A DNA stretch of 64,000 nucleotides from Datura wrightii. Lineage: Eukaryota > Streptophyta > Magnoliopsida > Solanales > Solanaceae. Position 1 is the first letter of the stretch; every line of letters begins with the position of its first letter. Shown piece by piece: positions 10,364-21,077 of the stretch. The position numbers and the translations under genes were made by a program. The notes beneath the pieces are model-generated. The model did not search any database. It saw only the letters and a program-made list of their open reading frames with translations, and was not told the DNA's origin. The stretch spans positions 61,438,501 through 61,502,500 of the forward strand of contig JASDFA010000003.1 of assembly GCA_035772735.1 (NCBI GenBank), given 5' to 3'.

Positions 10364-10412
10364 CACGGGTTGCCTCCCGTGCAGCGCCTGGTTTACCGTC
10401 GCGGCTCGACGT
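10364..10412 (-). other. Post-stop double stem-loop (SL-a and SL-b) of B
   Basis: On the minus strand SL-a (10411-10397) is CGTCG-AGCCG-CGACG and SL-b (10381-10364) is CACGGG-AGGCAA-CCCGTG, a perfect 6 bp stem. SL-a starts about 10 nt after the stop at 10422. Compared with A, the SL-b stem differs on both arms with pairing kept. Confidence 0.75.
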
Positions 10413-10421
10413 CATTTAAGC

Positions 10422-10798
10422 TCAATTGTCCGCTAGTGTGATGGATGATTTCTCTCGATCACCGTCCTCCCCCCAGTAGTGCTTACACCTTTCCGGTGGT
10501 TTTCCCATTAACTCTCGATAATCCTTCATCTGCTTGTCATCACTTTGATCAATCACAGTGATCACCGAAAGTTCTTCATGCACCGTCGGGAGCTTGGGTG
10601 CTTTATGCACATCGAACACCTCTACCTTGTCATGTGCTCGCATTGTGAGTTGCCTCGCAGCTACGTCGATTAGTGCTTTCCCAGTTGCCAAGAAGGGACA
10701 CCCCAAAATAAATGGGACTTCCGCGTCTGGTTCAAAGTCCAGCACGACAAAATCTACCAGGAAAATTAGGGAGCCAACTTGCACCAGAACGTCCTCTC
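10422..10798 (-). pseudogene. Protease/integrase-tail fusion of B (pol core deleted)
   Basis: An open frame enters from 10798 with the C-terminal half of an Athila-like protease (VQVGSLIF, DFVVLDFEPDAEVPFILG, PFLATGKALIDVAARQLTM). It continues to about EELSVITVIDQ, then passes through about 20 residues I cannot place, and ends in the last residues of the integrase (RCKHYWGEDGDREKSSITL). In C these two parts are about 3 kb apart and everything between (RT, RNase H, IN core) is absent here. The frame is preserved across the junction, at about 10487-10535. The protease active site lies beyond the 5' break. Confidence 0.8.
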
Positions 10799-11510
10799 AA
10801 GGGTAGTTGGGATGATCATTTGCCTCTCATTGTGTATGCATATAACAACAACTAGCATTCCAACATTTAGATGGCTCCGTTTGAGGCTCTCTATGGGCGG
10901 AGATGTAGCTCGCCTATTTGTTGGTTTGAAGTCAGTGAAGCTATGATGACAGGTCCAGATTCAGTCCATGAGGCCATGGAGAAAGTTCATCTCATAAGGG
11001 ACATGTTGAAAACATCTCAAAGTCACCAAAAGTCCTATGCAGATGTGAGGAGGAGAGAACTTGAGTTTGATGTCAACGATTGGGTGTTTCTAAAGGTGTC
11101 TCCCACGAAGGGAGTGATGAGGTTCAAAAAGAAATGGAAACTCAGTCCCCGTTACATTAGCCCTTACCGGATTATGAGACGGGTTAGAAAGGTTGCATAT
11201 GAGTTGGGGTTGCCCTCAGAATTTTCTTCAGTCCATCCTGTTTTCCATGTATCACTCTTAAAGATGTTCTTGGGTGATCAAGCACTAGTAGTTCCGGTGG
11301 ACGGTGTTGGTGTGAAAGAAAACCTTAGTTATGAAGAGGTTCCGGTGGAGATATTGGATCGTTAGGTTCGTAAGCTAAGAATTAAAAAAGTAGCTTCAGT
11401 TAAGATTTTACGAAGGAATCAGCATGTTGAGGAAGCTATGTGGGAAGCCGAAGTAGATATGATGGTTAAATACCCGCATTATTCCGTTCCAACTCTGTTT
11501 CGGCTTGAGG
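10799..11510 (+). pseudogene. Integrase C-terminal part with chromodomain, chromovirus K
   Basis: Starts abruptly inside the integrase core (GSWDDHLPLIVYAYNNN), with in-frame stops near 10850 and at 10868-10870 (IQM in relatives, CAG to TAG). An open stretch of 164 residues from 10871 follows: MAPFEALYGRRC, the YADVRRRELEF linker, the SPTKGVMRFKKK and SVHPVFHVSLL blocks. The chromodomain segment (YEEVPVEILDR, VRKLR, SVKILRRNQ, MWEAEVDM) is split by a TAG at 11363-11365. Closest in the window to E 59700-60319, so Tekay/Del-like. The N-terminal half and the rest of pol are missing. Confidence 0.88.
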
Positions 11511-11738
11511 TATCAATTTCCTCCTTAATACTCTATTAAGTTTCATGTTCAACTTATGTACCTCAGTTTCTTTCATGAAAATAGATGTATGTGTGGTTCG
11601 AGAATTTAGTACAGTCATGTAGTTCAGATCGGAGTCAGTCACTCTGTCAGTTTTCAGCATGTATGTTCAGTATTTGAGTATGATGATTGCATTTATCTGA
11701 TTTTCTGTATGATTTTTAACATTCAAGGATGAATGTTC
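11511..11738 (+). other. 3' UTR of K
   Basis: Short noncoding stretch between the decayed integrase and the polypurine tract. I see nothing else in it apart from the TCAAGGATGAATGTTC block near 11723, which E also has (TTCGAGGACGAATGTTC). Confidence 0.6.
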
Positions 11739-11753
11739 CCAAGGGGGAGATAT
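11739..11753 (+). other. Polypurine tract of K
   Basis: CCAAGGGGGAGATAT lies directly before the LTR start TGTTATACCCC at 11754. E and F have the same order of motifs. Confidence 0.85.
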
Positions 11754-11824
11754 TGTTATACCCCAAAAGCCCTAAGATCAGACACCAGAGTTGAAACAGA
11801 GAAAACAGGAATTTCTACGCCAGG

Positions 11825-12265
11825 TCACAGGACGAGTCGTCCAGTGAACCGTCAGGGACCCCACGAGTCATTAAGTTACTTGTGGGGAGAGGCTAGGACT
11901 TGTTGGAAATATTGGTTTTTGGGTGACAATGGATGTGACCATGACTTGTGGTCAGCATCACGACTCGTCAGGTAAACCGTGGTCAAGGATGACATGAAGG
12001 GAGAAGAAAATTAGACAATGCACCTAACGGGTCATCACCACGACTCATGGGGTAAACCACGAGTCGTGGTGTCGCCTGTGGTGACCCCGAGGTGATTTTG
12101 TGGTAGTGAAGAGGATGGAAGGTGACCACAAGTCATGGTCACCAGTAACGAGTTTTACTAAGTACCTTGTGGTAACTATTAGTATGCAGGTTCCAGTGAA
12201 GGCGATAACAGCAGACCACGAGTCATGGCCAGGGACGATGACTCATCCAGTCCCTCATTAGGACT
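11825..12265 (+). promoter_or_regulatory. Type II palindromic array of the K LTR
   Basis: At least eight variants of ACGAGTCGT/ACGACTCGT (such as GACGAGTCGTCC, CACGACTCGTCA, CCACGAGTCGTGG) spaced at tens of bases, with GGTAAACCG spacers. The same motif type is seen in the LTRs of H and D. Confidence 0.65.
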
Positions 12266-13905
12266 GACAGTCTTTTTTTCCCTGCAGGTTTAGTAAGGGC
12301 TTTTTCATAATTCCTATGTTTCTAAGCCTAAACTACGTCATTTTAAGCCCTTAATAGAGTGTATTAAGATGGGTTAAGTTATTCTAGCCTATTCAAAACT
12401 CATGCATGCAAGTTTGATGGTTTAGAGAGTGATCAAGCATAGTTCATATAGGTTCTTTCTGAATTCTTCCTTGGGCAATCAAAGAATTGGTAAAATCAGA
12501 TCCTCTCAGGTAGGTAAGGCTATTAATGGGTGCAATTGTCCACACCCACACCCAAATACCTCTCAATTCATTATGTTCTAATTGATGATTCCGTGGGGTT
12601 TTTACCCAATGCATGAATTCCTAAGTTTTAGTCATGGGTATGATTTAAGCATGTTTTAAATGATGAATTATGATTAATGGGAAGATTTTACAATGTTTTA
12701 AATTATATATTATGTTTTTAAGTTTTCTAAACTATGATGCCCATCCATGGATGTTGATGAAAGTTTACACCTATGAGATACGTGATTAAGCATGATGAGA
12801 TGTTTATGAAGAAAGCATGATTTCGAAATACCTATATTTTTGTTCATGTTTTCAAAGTAAATCTAGTTGATTTCAAGCATGTTTAAGTATTGGGCAAGAC
12901 CACATGATCAAGTATGTTTTATGATTTCATGAATTAGCTTACCGCATGATTTTGGAGTCAAGACTCCCATTATTTTTAGCTTGTGGTATGGTTTGAGCCA
13001 AGGCTCCTCATGTTATGATTTTAGATTATGCATGTATGTTATTATTCAGCTTCTTCATAGACGATGGTCAGCTTCATCAAAAAATGATGGAGAGCATATG
13101 CATGTTTTTGCATGTAATGTCTAACACCGAGTAGGCTAAGGGTCACTCAACCCTATGCCTCAGAACTACGCGCCAACATAGGTTTACTTTTATAGTTTGG
13201 TTCCTCCCTTGGAGCTTTCCCCTACCCCCAAGGGGCCTTGAGCTTGATATCAATATCATGGTAGCGCCCTTAGCCCTGGCAAGGCTTTGGATGGATCTTC
13301 CCACTTGAGTGTGATAATGGGGGCCACGTAAGCTCTATCGTGGGAATGTTGGTTATATGATGAGTCTCCCATTGTTCCTCATGATTTCAGTTATGCATTG
13401 ACACCAATCATGATATATGGTTTCAGCAGGTTTGACCTAATGTTCAGTTTTACTTATGATTAATAGTTTTCAGCTTTGGGTCATTCTATTCCGTTATGAT
13501 GTTCAGATATGTTCAGATCATGATTTTAGAAAATAGCATGCAAGCCCTACTCTCAGAATCTTATCTTGATTATGTTTTATATTATGCATTATTTAATGAT
13601 TTTACTTACCTATTCAGTTTTACTTACCTTGCATACTCAATACATTCCACGTACTGATCGCATACTCTATGTTGTATCATTTTATGATACCGGCTCCGAT
13701 ATTCAAACTCAGTCTCGACAATAATCAGATTCTCAGCTTTAGTACTTCTCATATCAGAGTTGGTGAGTCCTAATCTTGCGAGGGCCCTTTTTATCACTTA
13801 TGTTTTGTCTTTTCAATTTTTAGACTATAGTGAGTGAGTTAGGGTCTTGTCCCATCAACTCATCAGTGTTAGAGGCTTTTCTGGACATAGTTGTGTTTCA
13901 GCATT

Positions 13906-13910
13906 AGACT
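13906..13910. repeat. Target site duplication of C, left copy
   Basis: AGACT, repeated exactly at 26505-26509. Confidence 0.93.
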
Positions 13911-14152
13911 TGATCTTGGGCAGAATTGCATGCCCAAGTGATACTCAAACGCTTCATTTCGTCTTGTTTATCGATTGTTATGTGTACATTCTCATGTGAT
14001 TTTTAGTAGAAATGTGAATTTAAACAAACCAACATTATTAGTGTTTTTTTGCAAGTAAAAGGAAATTTTGGAAGCTAATATACATGTTGGTGAAGATCGG
14101 GAATGAACCTGGAAACAAGGAGTGGAAACTGACAAGGGAGAGCAGCAAAAAT

Positions 14153-14393
14153 AGAGGCTCCGTGATGGAGCCGTGTCACGTCGCCATCGCGGAGGAACTC
14201 TGCCTCGAATGAAATAATTTGGTCAATTTCCAGTGAACGTGCGTGATAGCACCGTGTCACGTTGGCTAGGCTCCGTGATGCAAGCCGTGGCACGTTGAGG
14301 TGAAATTGCTTGGGAGCCGAATTCCAGTGAGGGTCCGCGATACCTCCGTGGCATGGAGGGAGTGCTCCGCAATACACTCGGTACCACGTTGCT
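14153..14393 (+). promoter_or_regulatory. Type I palindromic array of the C 5' LTR
   Basis: Includes an 11 bp inverted repeat (CTCCGTGATGG 14158-14168 against CCATCGCGGAG 14184-14194, one C to T change), then repeated CCGTGTCACGTTGG and CCGTGGCACGTTGAG units and CCTCCGTGGCATGGAGG. It ends about 28 bp before the TATA box. Confidence 0.72.
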
Positions 14394-14420
14394 TGTTATT
14401 CCGGAAAAAGTTCTCAATAG

Positions 14421-14427
14421 TATAAAT
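14421..14427 (+). promoter_or_regulatory. TATA box of the C 5' LTR
   Basis: TATAAATAGCACACTTAGG, shared with the LTRs of A. Transcription probably starts about 30 bp downstream. Confidence 0.75.
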
Positions 14428-15316
14428 AGCACACTTAGGTTTTATTTTAAACACTCTGACTTGGTTGAGCAAGAACGTGGGTTACAGGCAGTTGAGGGGA
14501 TGAAAATTCTAGGGTTCTTCTCTATCTCTTTCTCTTTTATCTCAATTGTTTGTATGAACTATACTTATTTGATGACGTTTAATCCACAAATGAGTGGCTA
14601 AATTCACTTCTTGCTGAGGTTAAGAACAATTCTAGTGGAATGTAATTGTTGATCATTTCAGTTTTCATCTTTTCTTCAATGGTTGTTCTATCAATTCTTG
14701 TTCTTACTGCATTAATGTTTGGCCAATATTAATGTATATCTAAAAAATCCAATTTTGATTTTGAAAAGGAAAGAAATTGGAAAGATGTGAATTAGTAGGA
14801 TATGATCTCTTCTTAGTTTGGAAAATTGAGAATTGATTTACATTCAGAATAGAAATATATCTGAAAGTCTTATTAGTCAATTAAGGAATCGGGAATGTAT
14901 GGCTAGAACATGAAATTCTTTTATCACAGAAATGTAGATTAAGGCTCATGATTCTTAAGTTGGATAGGAGTCGAAAGTTCCAATCCATAGGCAATAATTC
15001 TTGACTAGCAACCGAAGGAAAGATTAACTGAATTGTATTGATAAATTAATTCCCCGCATGTTCATTTTAACCTTTACTATTGTTCAGACTCACTTTATAA
15101 TTTTGCCTTAGATTCTTATTAATTAGTAAACTCAAACTCTCAAAATATAATTTATTTTGTTTTCTGCATTCTTAAAGATATAGTTCATTAACACTTAACT
15201 TAATTAGTACCGTAGCTCAGTCCTCGTGGGATCGATACTTGGCTTTACTTAAGCCACTTTACTACTTGTTCGACCATATGCACTTGTGTGTAGTCACCAC
15301 AACCCGAACAAGTTTT

Positions 15317-15334
15317 TGGCGCCGTTGCCTGGGA
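15317..15334 (+). other. Primer-binding site of C (tRNA-Asp)
   Basis: TGGCGCCGTTGCCTGGGA, matching the tRNA-Asp 3' end at 17 of 18 positions (one G to T). It lies 6 nt after the LTR. Confidence 0.92.
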
Positions 15335-15449
15335 TTGACAATTGGTAAAATTATTTTCTTAGTGTTAGTTTACAAATTCTATTTAAGTGCGGACAACTTG
15401 ATCTTAGCCTTTCTCCTGCAGATATTGAATTCTGTTGAACACTAGCAAG

Positions 15450-17200
15450 GGATAGGGAGTTGGTGGATTCATACATAGAGCCGGAAAGACAATTTCATCG
15501 TCAAAGAAGGGAAGCTCTATAGAAAAAGCTAAGTTGCTCAGACAAGCAATTCTGGAGAAACAACAGAATCCACCACTTGTGAGGGCAATTCTAGTGCCCG
15601 AGGAAATGGCAGCAAGGCTGGTTCGCGAAGTGGCAATCTCACATGCTAACAATGTTGCATCTAGTATTCGCAGACTAGAGCCTGGAGGGAGGTTTGAGCT
15701 TAAACAGAACATGGTGCAATTGTTGCACACCAGCGGGCAATTCACAGGTCTCCCTCATGAAGATCCACAACAACATCTCCAAAACTTTTTAGAGATAAGT
15801 GATACTTACATTCCCACTGGAGTATCATCCGACTACGTGAGGCTTACATTATTCCCATTTTCATTATTGGGTGAAGCAAAGAGGTGGTTGAAAGCTGAAC
15901 CACCTAACTCTATCACCACTTGGGATGATCTTGCAAGAAAGTTTTTGATACGATTCTTTCCATCCGGGAAAATAGCAAGACTTAGAAGTCAGATTCTAAG
16001 TTTTAAACAAAGAGAGGGTGAGAATCTTTATCAAGCTTGGGAAAGATTCAAATCGATGTTAAGGGATTGTCCTCACCATCACCAGTCCAATAATGTGTTG
16101 GTTCATACTTTCATAGAGGGTTTGGAGCCACATACAAAAATTTTGCTAGACTCAGCAGCTGGGGGACAGGCATTAGAAAAGACATATGAGGAGCTTTATA
16201 CTTTGTTAAATCGTATTTCGCAGGGAAATCCAGAGTGGAATGCGAACTCTTCACGAGGAGGAACAAGGAAAGCGGCAGGAGTCTTTGAGGTGGATGGTTT
16301 TACAGCTATCGCTGCACAGATAGCTGCATTGCAAAATCAACTTAACACCCACTTTAGCAGTATGAGCTTGAATCAAGCACAAGCCCCAGTCAATGTAGTG
16401 CAACAGGTTTGGTGTGAAGTATGCGGTAGTAATGAACACTCAGCTGAGTGTTGGGGTGCAAATCCAGATTCTGTGAACTTTGTTTGGAACTTCTAGAGAA
16501 ATAATAATCAGCAGTATGGCAATAATTACAACTCAAATTGGAGGAATCATCCGAATTTCTCTTGGGGTAGTAACAACTATCAAGGGAGAGTTCGAATCAG
16601 GGTGTGCAGAGAAATCAAGGGGGGCAGCAGAATTATCAGTCTCAATACAGAGGAAACAATGCACCTCCTCCACCACCCATCAACATTGAGGAAATGTTTA
16701 AAACAATGATAGCTAACCAAGCTCAAATGCAGGCTGATTATGTGAAATTAGCGAAAGACTTAAAAAACATCCAGTTAGCTACAAAGGCGCTGGAGTACCA
16801 GTTTGGACAACTAGCTGGAGCTCAAAACACCAGGTTCAGAGGAGGACTATCGAGTGACACTGACCCGAATCCCAGGCAGGTTAATGCAGTGACCACAAGG
16901 AGTGGTTTACAGCTCAAGGAGGTGGAACCAGAAAGATCACCTCAGCAATCAGGAGCAGTGGAAAAAGATAGCGAACATGATGATGAGAGGGGGAAGGAGA
17001 AGGCAGCTGAAGTGGAAATACCACCACCCCCGTTCCCTCAAAGATTAAAGAAATACAAGGAGGAAGCTTGTTTTAAAAAGTTCATGGAGGTGCTTAAACA
17101 GGTACACATTAATTTACCTTTGGTTGATGTTTTGCAGGGAGTGCCTAAATATGCAAAGTATATCAAGGACATCGCAACCAACAAAAGCAGATTGACAGAG
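15450..17200 (+). pseudogene. gag: gag of element C (capsid and nucleocapsid)
   Basis: An Athila-like gag. The start lies near 15450 but a frameshift just before 15534 separates the first ~25 residues (PERQFHRQRREAL). The retrotransposon gag domain follows, with RLTLFPFSLLGEAKRWL and a WERFKSMLRDCPHH block. A zinc finger CEVCGSNEHSAEC (C-x2-C-x4-H-x3-C) lies at 16417-16455. A TAG at 16494-16496 replaces the Gln usual in NFQR, and another frameshift lies between 16580 and 16604. The second half has Gln/Asn-rich linker, a MFKTMIANQAQ coiled-coil-like stretch, the NAVTTRSG motif near 16885 and the PPPFPQRLKK block leading into the protease. Confidence 0.88.
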
Positions 17201-17218
17201 TATGCTACGGTGGCGCTT

Positions 17219-17826
17219 ACTGAGGAGTGCACTTCTCGGATTAAGAACAGGTTGCCAACAAAGCTCAAGGACCCTGGGAGCTTTACAATTCAGATTACAA
17301 TCGGGCAAAGTATCCGAGCTCGCACATTATGTGATTTGGGAGTGAGCATAAACTTGATGCCAACATCGGTGTTCAAGAAGTTGGGGCTAGGCAGTCCTAG
17401 ACCAACTACAGTGATCTTGCAGTTAGCGGATCGTTCTTTGGCCAGACCAGATGGCGTTGTGGAGGACATGCTGGTGCAAGTGGGCTCCCTCATCTTCCCG
17501 GTGGATTTTGTTGTCTTAGATTTTGAGCTGGATGCGGAAGTCCCATTTATTTGGGACGTCCTTTCTTGGCAACTAGGAGAGCGTTGATTGATGTAGCTGC
17601 GAGGCAGCTAACCATGTGAGCGCATGACAAAGTGGAGGTATTTGATATGTATAAGGCCATGAAGCTTCCGATCATCTATGAGGAGCTTTCAGCAATCAAT
17701 GTGCTAAACCAAGAAGAAATTCTTAAGATTGTTGATTCTCGAGATCCATTGGAGAGAGCATTGATGAGCTCCGATCATTTCGGAGATAGAGATACTTATG
17801 AGATGGTGCAAATGCTAAATCAATAA
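17219..17826 (+). pseudogene. Aspartic protease of element C
   Basis: Continuous with gag up to 17587. GSFTIQITIG leads to the active-site region at 17333-17347, which reads DLGVS where relatives have D-x-G-A-S; the neighbouring SINLMP is retained. The flap and C-terminal blocks are VQVGSLIFPVDFVVLDFEL and DAEVPFI. A frameshift near 17555 and a stop at about 17617 (TGA) break the C-terminus (ALIDVAARQLTM), followed by KVEVFDMYKAMKLP up to 17826. The catalytic Asp is present, but the Ala to Val change next to it and the frameshift suggest an inactive enzyme. Confidence 0.85.
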
Positions 17827-17879
17827 AAATGGTATCTCAGGAAGCAAGACTTTCAACCATTGATGAGGTCCCTGGAACC

Positions 17880-19030
17880 AATGCCAAAACCATCTATTGA
17901 GGAAGAACCAAACTGGAGTTGAAAAATTGCCTCCATATTTGAAATATGTCTTTCTAGGGGAAGATGACACCTTTCCAGTCATCATCTCCGCAGAATTGAC
18001 GGAGGCACAAGTAAAGGATGCAGTGGTGGTTCTCAAGAGGAGGAATAAAGCAATGGGCTGGCAAATGTCAGACATTCGGGGTAGCAATCCAGCTTTTTGC
18101 ACACACAGAATTTTCATGGAGGAAGGAGCAAAGCCAACTGTACAACATCAGCGGAGGTTGAATCCGATGATGAAGGATGTGGTTAGGAAGGAAGTGATTA
18201 AGTGGCTTGATGCAGGTGTGGTCTATCCTATTTCAGACAGCTAATGGGTCAGCCCCGTTCAGTGTGTCCCAAAGAAAGGAGGGATGATCGTGGTCACCAA
18301 TGAGAAAAATGAGTTGATCCCTACACACACAATCATAGGCTGGCGGATTTGCATGGACTATAGAAAGCTCAATGAAACCACAAGGAAAGATCACTATCCT
18401 ATCCCGTTTATTGATCAGATATTGGACAGATTGGCAGGTCAAGAATATTACTGTTTCCTTGATGTGTATTCTGGCTATAATCAAATAGCCATAGCACCGG
18501 AGGACCAGGAGAAGACTACTTTCACATGTCCTTATGGGACATATGCTTTCAGGCGGATGCCACTTGGTTTATGCAATGCACCCACCACATTCTAGAGATG
18601 CATGATAGCGATCTTCTATGATATGGTGGAAGATTTCGTCGAGGTATTTATCGATGATTTTTCTGTTTTCGGTAATTCATTTGCTACTTGTTTGCAGAAT
18701 CTTGACAGGGTGCTAGCTCGTTGTGAAGAATCCAACCTTGTACTCAACTGGGAAAAATGTCATTTCTTAGTCAAGGAGGGTATCGTCCTTGGCCATAAAG
18801 TGTCTTGCAAGGGGTTGGAAGTCGATCGTGCAAAGATCGAGGTTATTGAAAAGATACCACCACCTGTGTCAGTGAAGGGTGTTCGTAGTTTTCTCGGACA
18901 TGCAGCGTTCTACAGACGGTTCATCAAGAACTTCTCTAAAATTTCTAGACCAATATGCAGGTTGCTAGAAAAAGAGGTGAAGTTCGAGTTTTATGAGGAT
19001 TGTGTCAAAGCATTCGAGGAGTTGAAATAG
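17880..19030 (+). pseudogene. Reverse transcriptase of element C
   Basis: Athila-like RT in several open pieces. LPPYLKYVFLGEDDTFPVII (connection), then VVLKRRNKAMGWQMSDIRG and MKDVVRKEVIKWLDAGVVYPISDS, followed by a TAA at 18241. Next come VPKKGGMIVVTNEKNEL, CMDYRKLNETTRKDHYPIPF, CFLDVYSGYNQI and RRMPLGLCNAPTTF, then TAG at 18593 (FQRCM in relatives). The polymerase metal site is FIDD at 18647-18658. The thumb includes KGLEVDRAKIEVIEKIPPP and FLGHAAFYRRFIKNFSKI. A last TAG lies at 19028. Catalytic residues are intact, but the frame is closed by at least three stops. Confidence 0.92.
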
Positions 19031-19059
19031 AAGTTGATAGAAGCACCTATCCTCATTTC

Positions 19060-19470
19060 TCTGGATTGGGAACAACCGTTTGAATTAATGTGTGATGCAA
19101 GCGATGTGGCTGTAGGAGCTGTATTAGGGTAGCAGAGGAATAGAATTTTTCATTCCATTTATTATGCAAGCAAAACACTTGACGCAGCCCAAGTCAATTA
19201 TACAGTCACTGAAAAGGAGATGCTAACATTGGTGTTCGTATTTGATAAATTCAGGTCCTACTTGGTAGGTTCTAGAGTAGTGGTGTATACCGATCATGCA
19301 GCGATTCGGTATCTGTTTAACAAGAAGGATGCAAAGCCCAGGCTGATCAGATGGATCTTGTTGTTACAAGAGTTTGACCTAGAGATGTGGGACAAAAAAG
19401 GGAGCGAGAATCAAGTGGCAGATCACCTATCGCGATTGGAAAGTCGATCGCATGTGAAGGAAGATGACAA
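19060..19470 (+). pseudogene. RNase H of element C
   Basis: Follows RT. Catalytic acidic residues are visible: Asp in ELMCDASDVAVGAVLG, Glu in TEKEMLTLV, Asp in YTDHAAIRYL and Asp in NQVADHLSRL. A TAG at 19129-19131 interrupts the first motif (GQQR in relatives, CAG to TAG). It degrades RNA in RNA-DNA hybrids during reverse transcription. Confidence 0.88.
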
Positions 19471-19499
19471 CATCAAAGAAGAGTTCCCGGATGAGCAGC

Positions 19500-20808
19500 T
19501 CTTGGCAATAAGGGAAGCTGAAATCCCTTAGTATGCAGACATTGTAAATTTGCTAGTGAGTGGAGTCTATCCACCGGAGGCTACGACTCAGCAAAGAAAG
19601 AAGTTGAGACATGATTGCAGGTATTATATTTGGGACGAGCCGTACTTGTTTAAGAAGGGACCGAATCAGGTGATGAGAAGATGCATCCTGGAGAGCCAGA
19701 TTGCAGAAGTATTGAGGAGTTGTCACTCTTCATTGTATGGAGGGCACCACGGAGGCGAGCAGACAGTGTATAAGGTGCTACAGTCAGGTTTCTTTTGGCC
19801 TACACTGTTTAGAGACTCTATGGCATACGTAAAAAAGTGCAATAGATGTCAAAGAACAGGCACAATTGGTAGAAGGCAGGAGATGCCACTGCAGCAGATA
19901 TTAGAAGTGGAGATCTTTGATGTATGGGGTATAGATTTCATGGGCCCGTTCCCGCCTTTATTTGGTAATCGTTACATCTTGGTAGCCGTTGATTATGTAT
20001 CAAAGTGGGTTGACGCAACAGCTTGCCCCGGGAATGACAACAAGGTGGTAACAAAATTTGTGAAAAAGCATATTTTCACCAGGTTCAGGACACCCCAAGC
20101 CATTATCAGTGATGGAGGGGCTCATTTTGTAAATGCAAGTTTCAAGAATTTGCTAGCTAAGTATGGGGTGCGCCACAAGGTAGCAACAACATATCACCCC
20201 CAAACTAGTGGGAAAGTGGAGGTGTCGAATAGAGAAGTAAAGCAGATTCTACAGAAGACAGTGAATGCACAACGTAGTGATTGGTCAAGCAAACTCGATG
20301 ATGTGTTGTGGGCATATAGAACTGCATACAAGAAACCAATTGGGACTTCTCCGTACAGATTGGTCTATGGAAAGGCGTGTCATCTGCATGTGGAGATAGA
20401 ACACTGAGCTTTCTGGGCCGTGAGGAAATTGAACATGGATCTAGAGCTGGTGAATAAGAGGCTGATGCAACTCAACGAACTAGATGAGTTTTGTTGGCAT
20501 GCCTATGAAAGTGCCAAGTGCTACAAAGAGAAAACAAAGAGGTGGCACATAAGCATATGGTGCATCGTATCTTTGAGCCGGGGCAGAAAGTATTGCTATT
20601 CAATTCAAGATTGAGGCTTTTTCTAGGAAAATTGTGGTCCAAATGGTCAGGGCCATTTGAGGTGGGAAGAATGACCCCGCACGGGGCAGTGGAGTTGTGG
20701 CAAGAAGATAGAAGTGCCATGTTCTTAGTAAATGGGCAGCGATGTAAGCATTATTGGGGTGAGGACGTTATTCGAGAGAAGATGTCCATCACTCTAGAGG
20801 ATGATTGA
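19500..20808 (+). pseudogene. Integrase of element C
   Basis: Open from 19550 to 20407 (285 residues), preceded by a TAG at 19529 (TGG to TAG). A zinc-binding HHCC region contains HSSLYGGHHGG and VKKCNRCQ. Core catalytic residues: Asp in GIDFMGPF, Asp in AIISDGGAHF and Glu in GKVEVSNREVK. After a TGA at 20405 (HRAFWA in relatives), a frameshifted C-terminal part runs to 20808 with RIFEPGQKVLLFNSRLRLF, KWSGPFEVGRM and the tail RCKHYWGEDVIREKMS. It has no chromodomain, as expected for Athila-like elements. The tail is the piece preserved in the fusion of element B. Confidence 0.92.
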
Positions 20809-20818
20809 GTAATGAATG

Positions 20819-20867
20819 ACGTCGAGCCGCGACGGTAGATCAGGCGCTGCACAGGAGGCAACCCGTG
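20819..20867 (+). other. Post-stop double stem-loop (SL-a and SL-b) of C
   Basis: SL-a (20820-20834) is CGTCG-AGCCG-CGACG. SL-b (20850-20867) is CACAGG-AGGCAA-CCCGTG with one A-C mismatch. It starts about 10 nt after the integrase stop at 20808. See A and B for the same pair. Confidence 0.75.
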
Positions 20868-21077
20868 AAATTGTTGTAATAGATGAGTAGAAATATTTGA
20901 AAAAAAACAAAAAAGAAAGAGAAAAAGAAAAAAAATTAAAATTTTGTTTGTGTTGAAACCTATGAATTCTAACAAATTTCTTGTGGTGAAGTGATTTTCT
21001 GGTGGAACGGATGGCAAAAATGCAAAGAAACGGAAAGAAAAAGATAGAGGTGAGAAAAATAAAAATTAACACATTAC
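20868..21077 (+). other. Noncoding spacer after integrase of C
   Basis: A-rich, T-rich noncoding sequence. I see no further feature. Confidence 0.5.

Larger units (their letters stand above)
6642..10798 (-). mobile_element. Element B, internal remnant (Athila-like, part 2)
   Basis: Minus-strand remnant running from a protease fragment (10798) through a protease-integrase fusion, double stem-loop, internal array, predicted intron, 3' ORF and long 3' UTR. It is collinear with C 17460-25090, except that everything from RT to the last part of IN is missing. The 5' end breaks abruptly at about 10798 against a chromovirus integrase fragment (K). The 6642-7390 stretch is 3' UTR without genes. Confidence 0.85.
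11754..13910 (+). repeat. 3' LTR of chromovirus K, first part
   Basis: Starts TGTTATACCCC and is interrupted by C at 13910. The rest is at 26510-26680, giving a full LTR of about 2.33 kb. It is related along its length to the H LTR (minus orientation), for example the block ACGCGCCAACATAGGTTTA near 13169 and the alternating TTGGAGTCAAGACTCCC block near 12952. No ORF of note. Type II palindromes lie at 11825-12265. Confidence 0.85.
13911..15310 (+). repeat. 5' LTR of element C
   Basis: 1400 bp from TGATCTTGGGC to ACA. It contains the array at 14153-14393, a TATA box at 14421 and a long AT-rich R/U5 region. Its counterpart is 25094-26504, which has an extra short insertion near 26260. Confidence 0.95.

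Noticed and set aside
11825..12265. CRISPR-like or satellite array
   Set aside because: Units are short, variable and irregularly spaced, without constant repeats and unique spacers or a tandem period. The DNA is plant nuclear.
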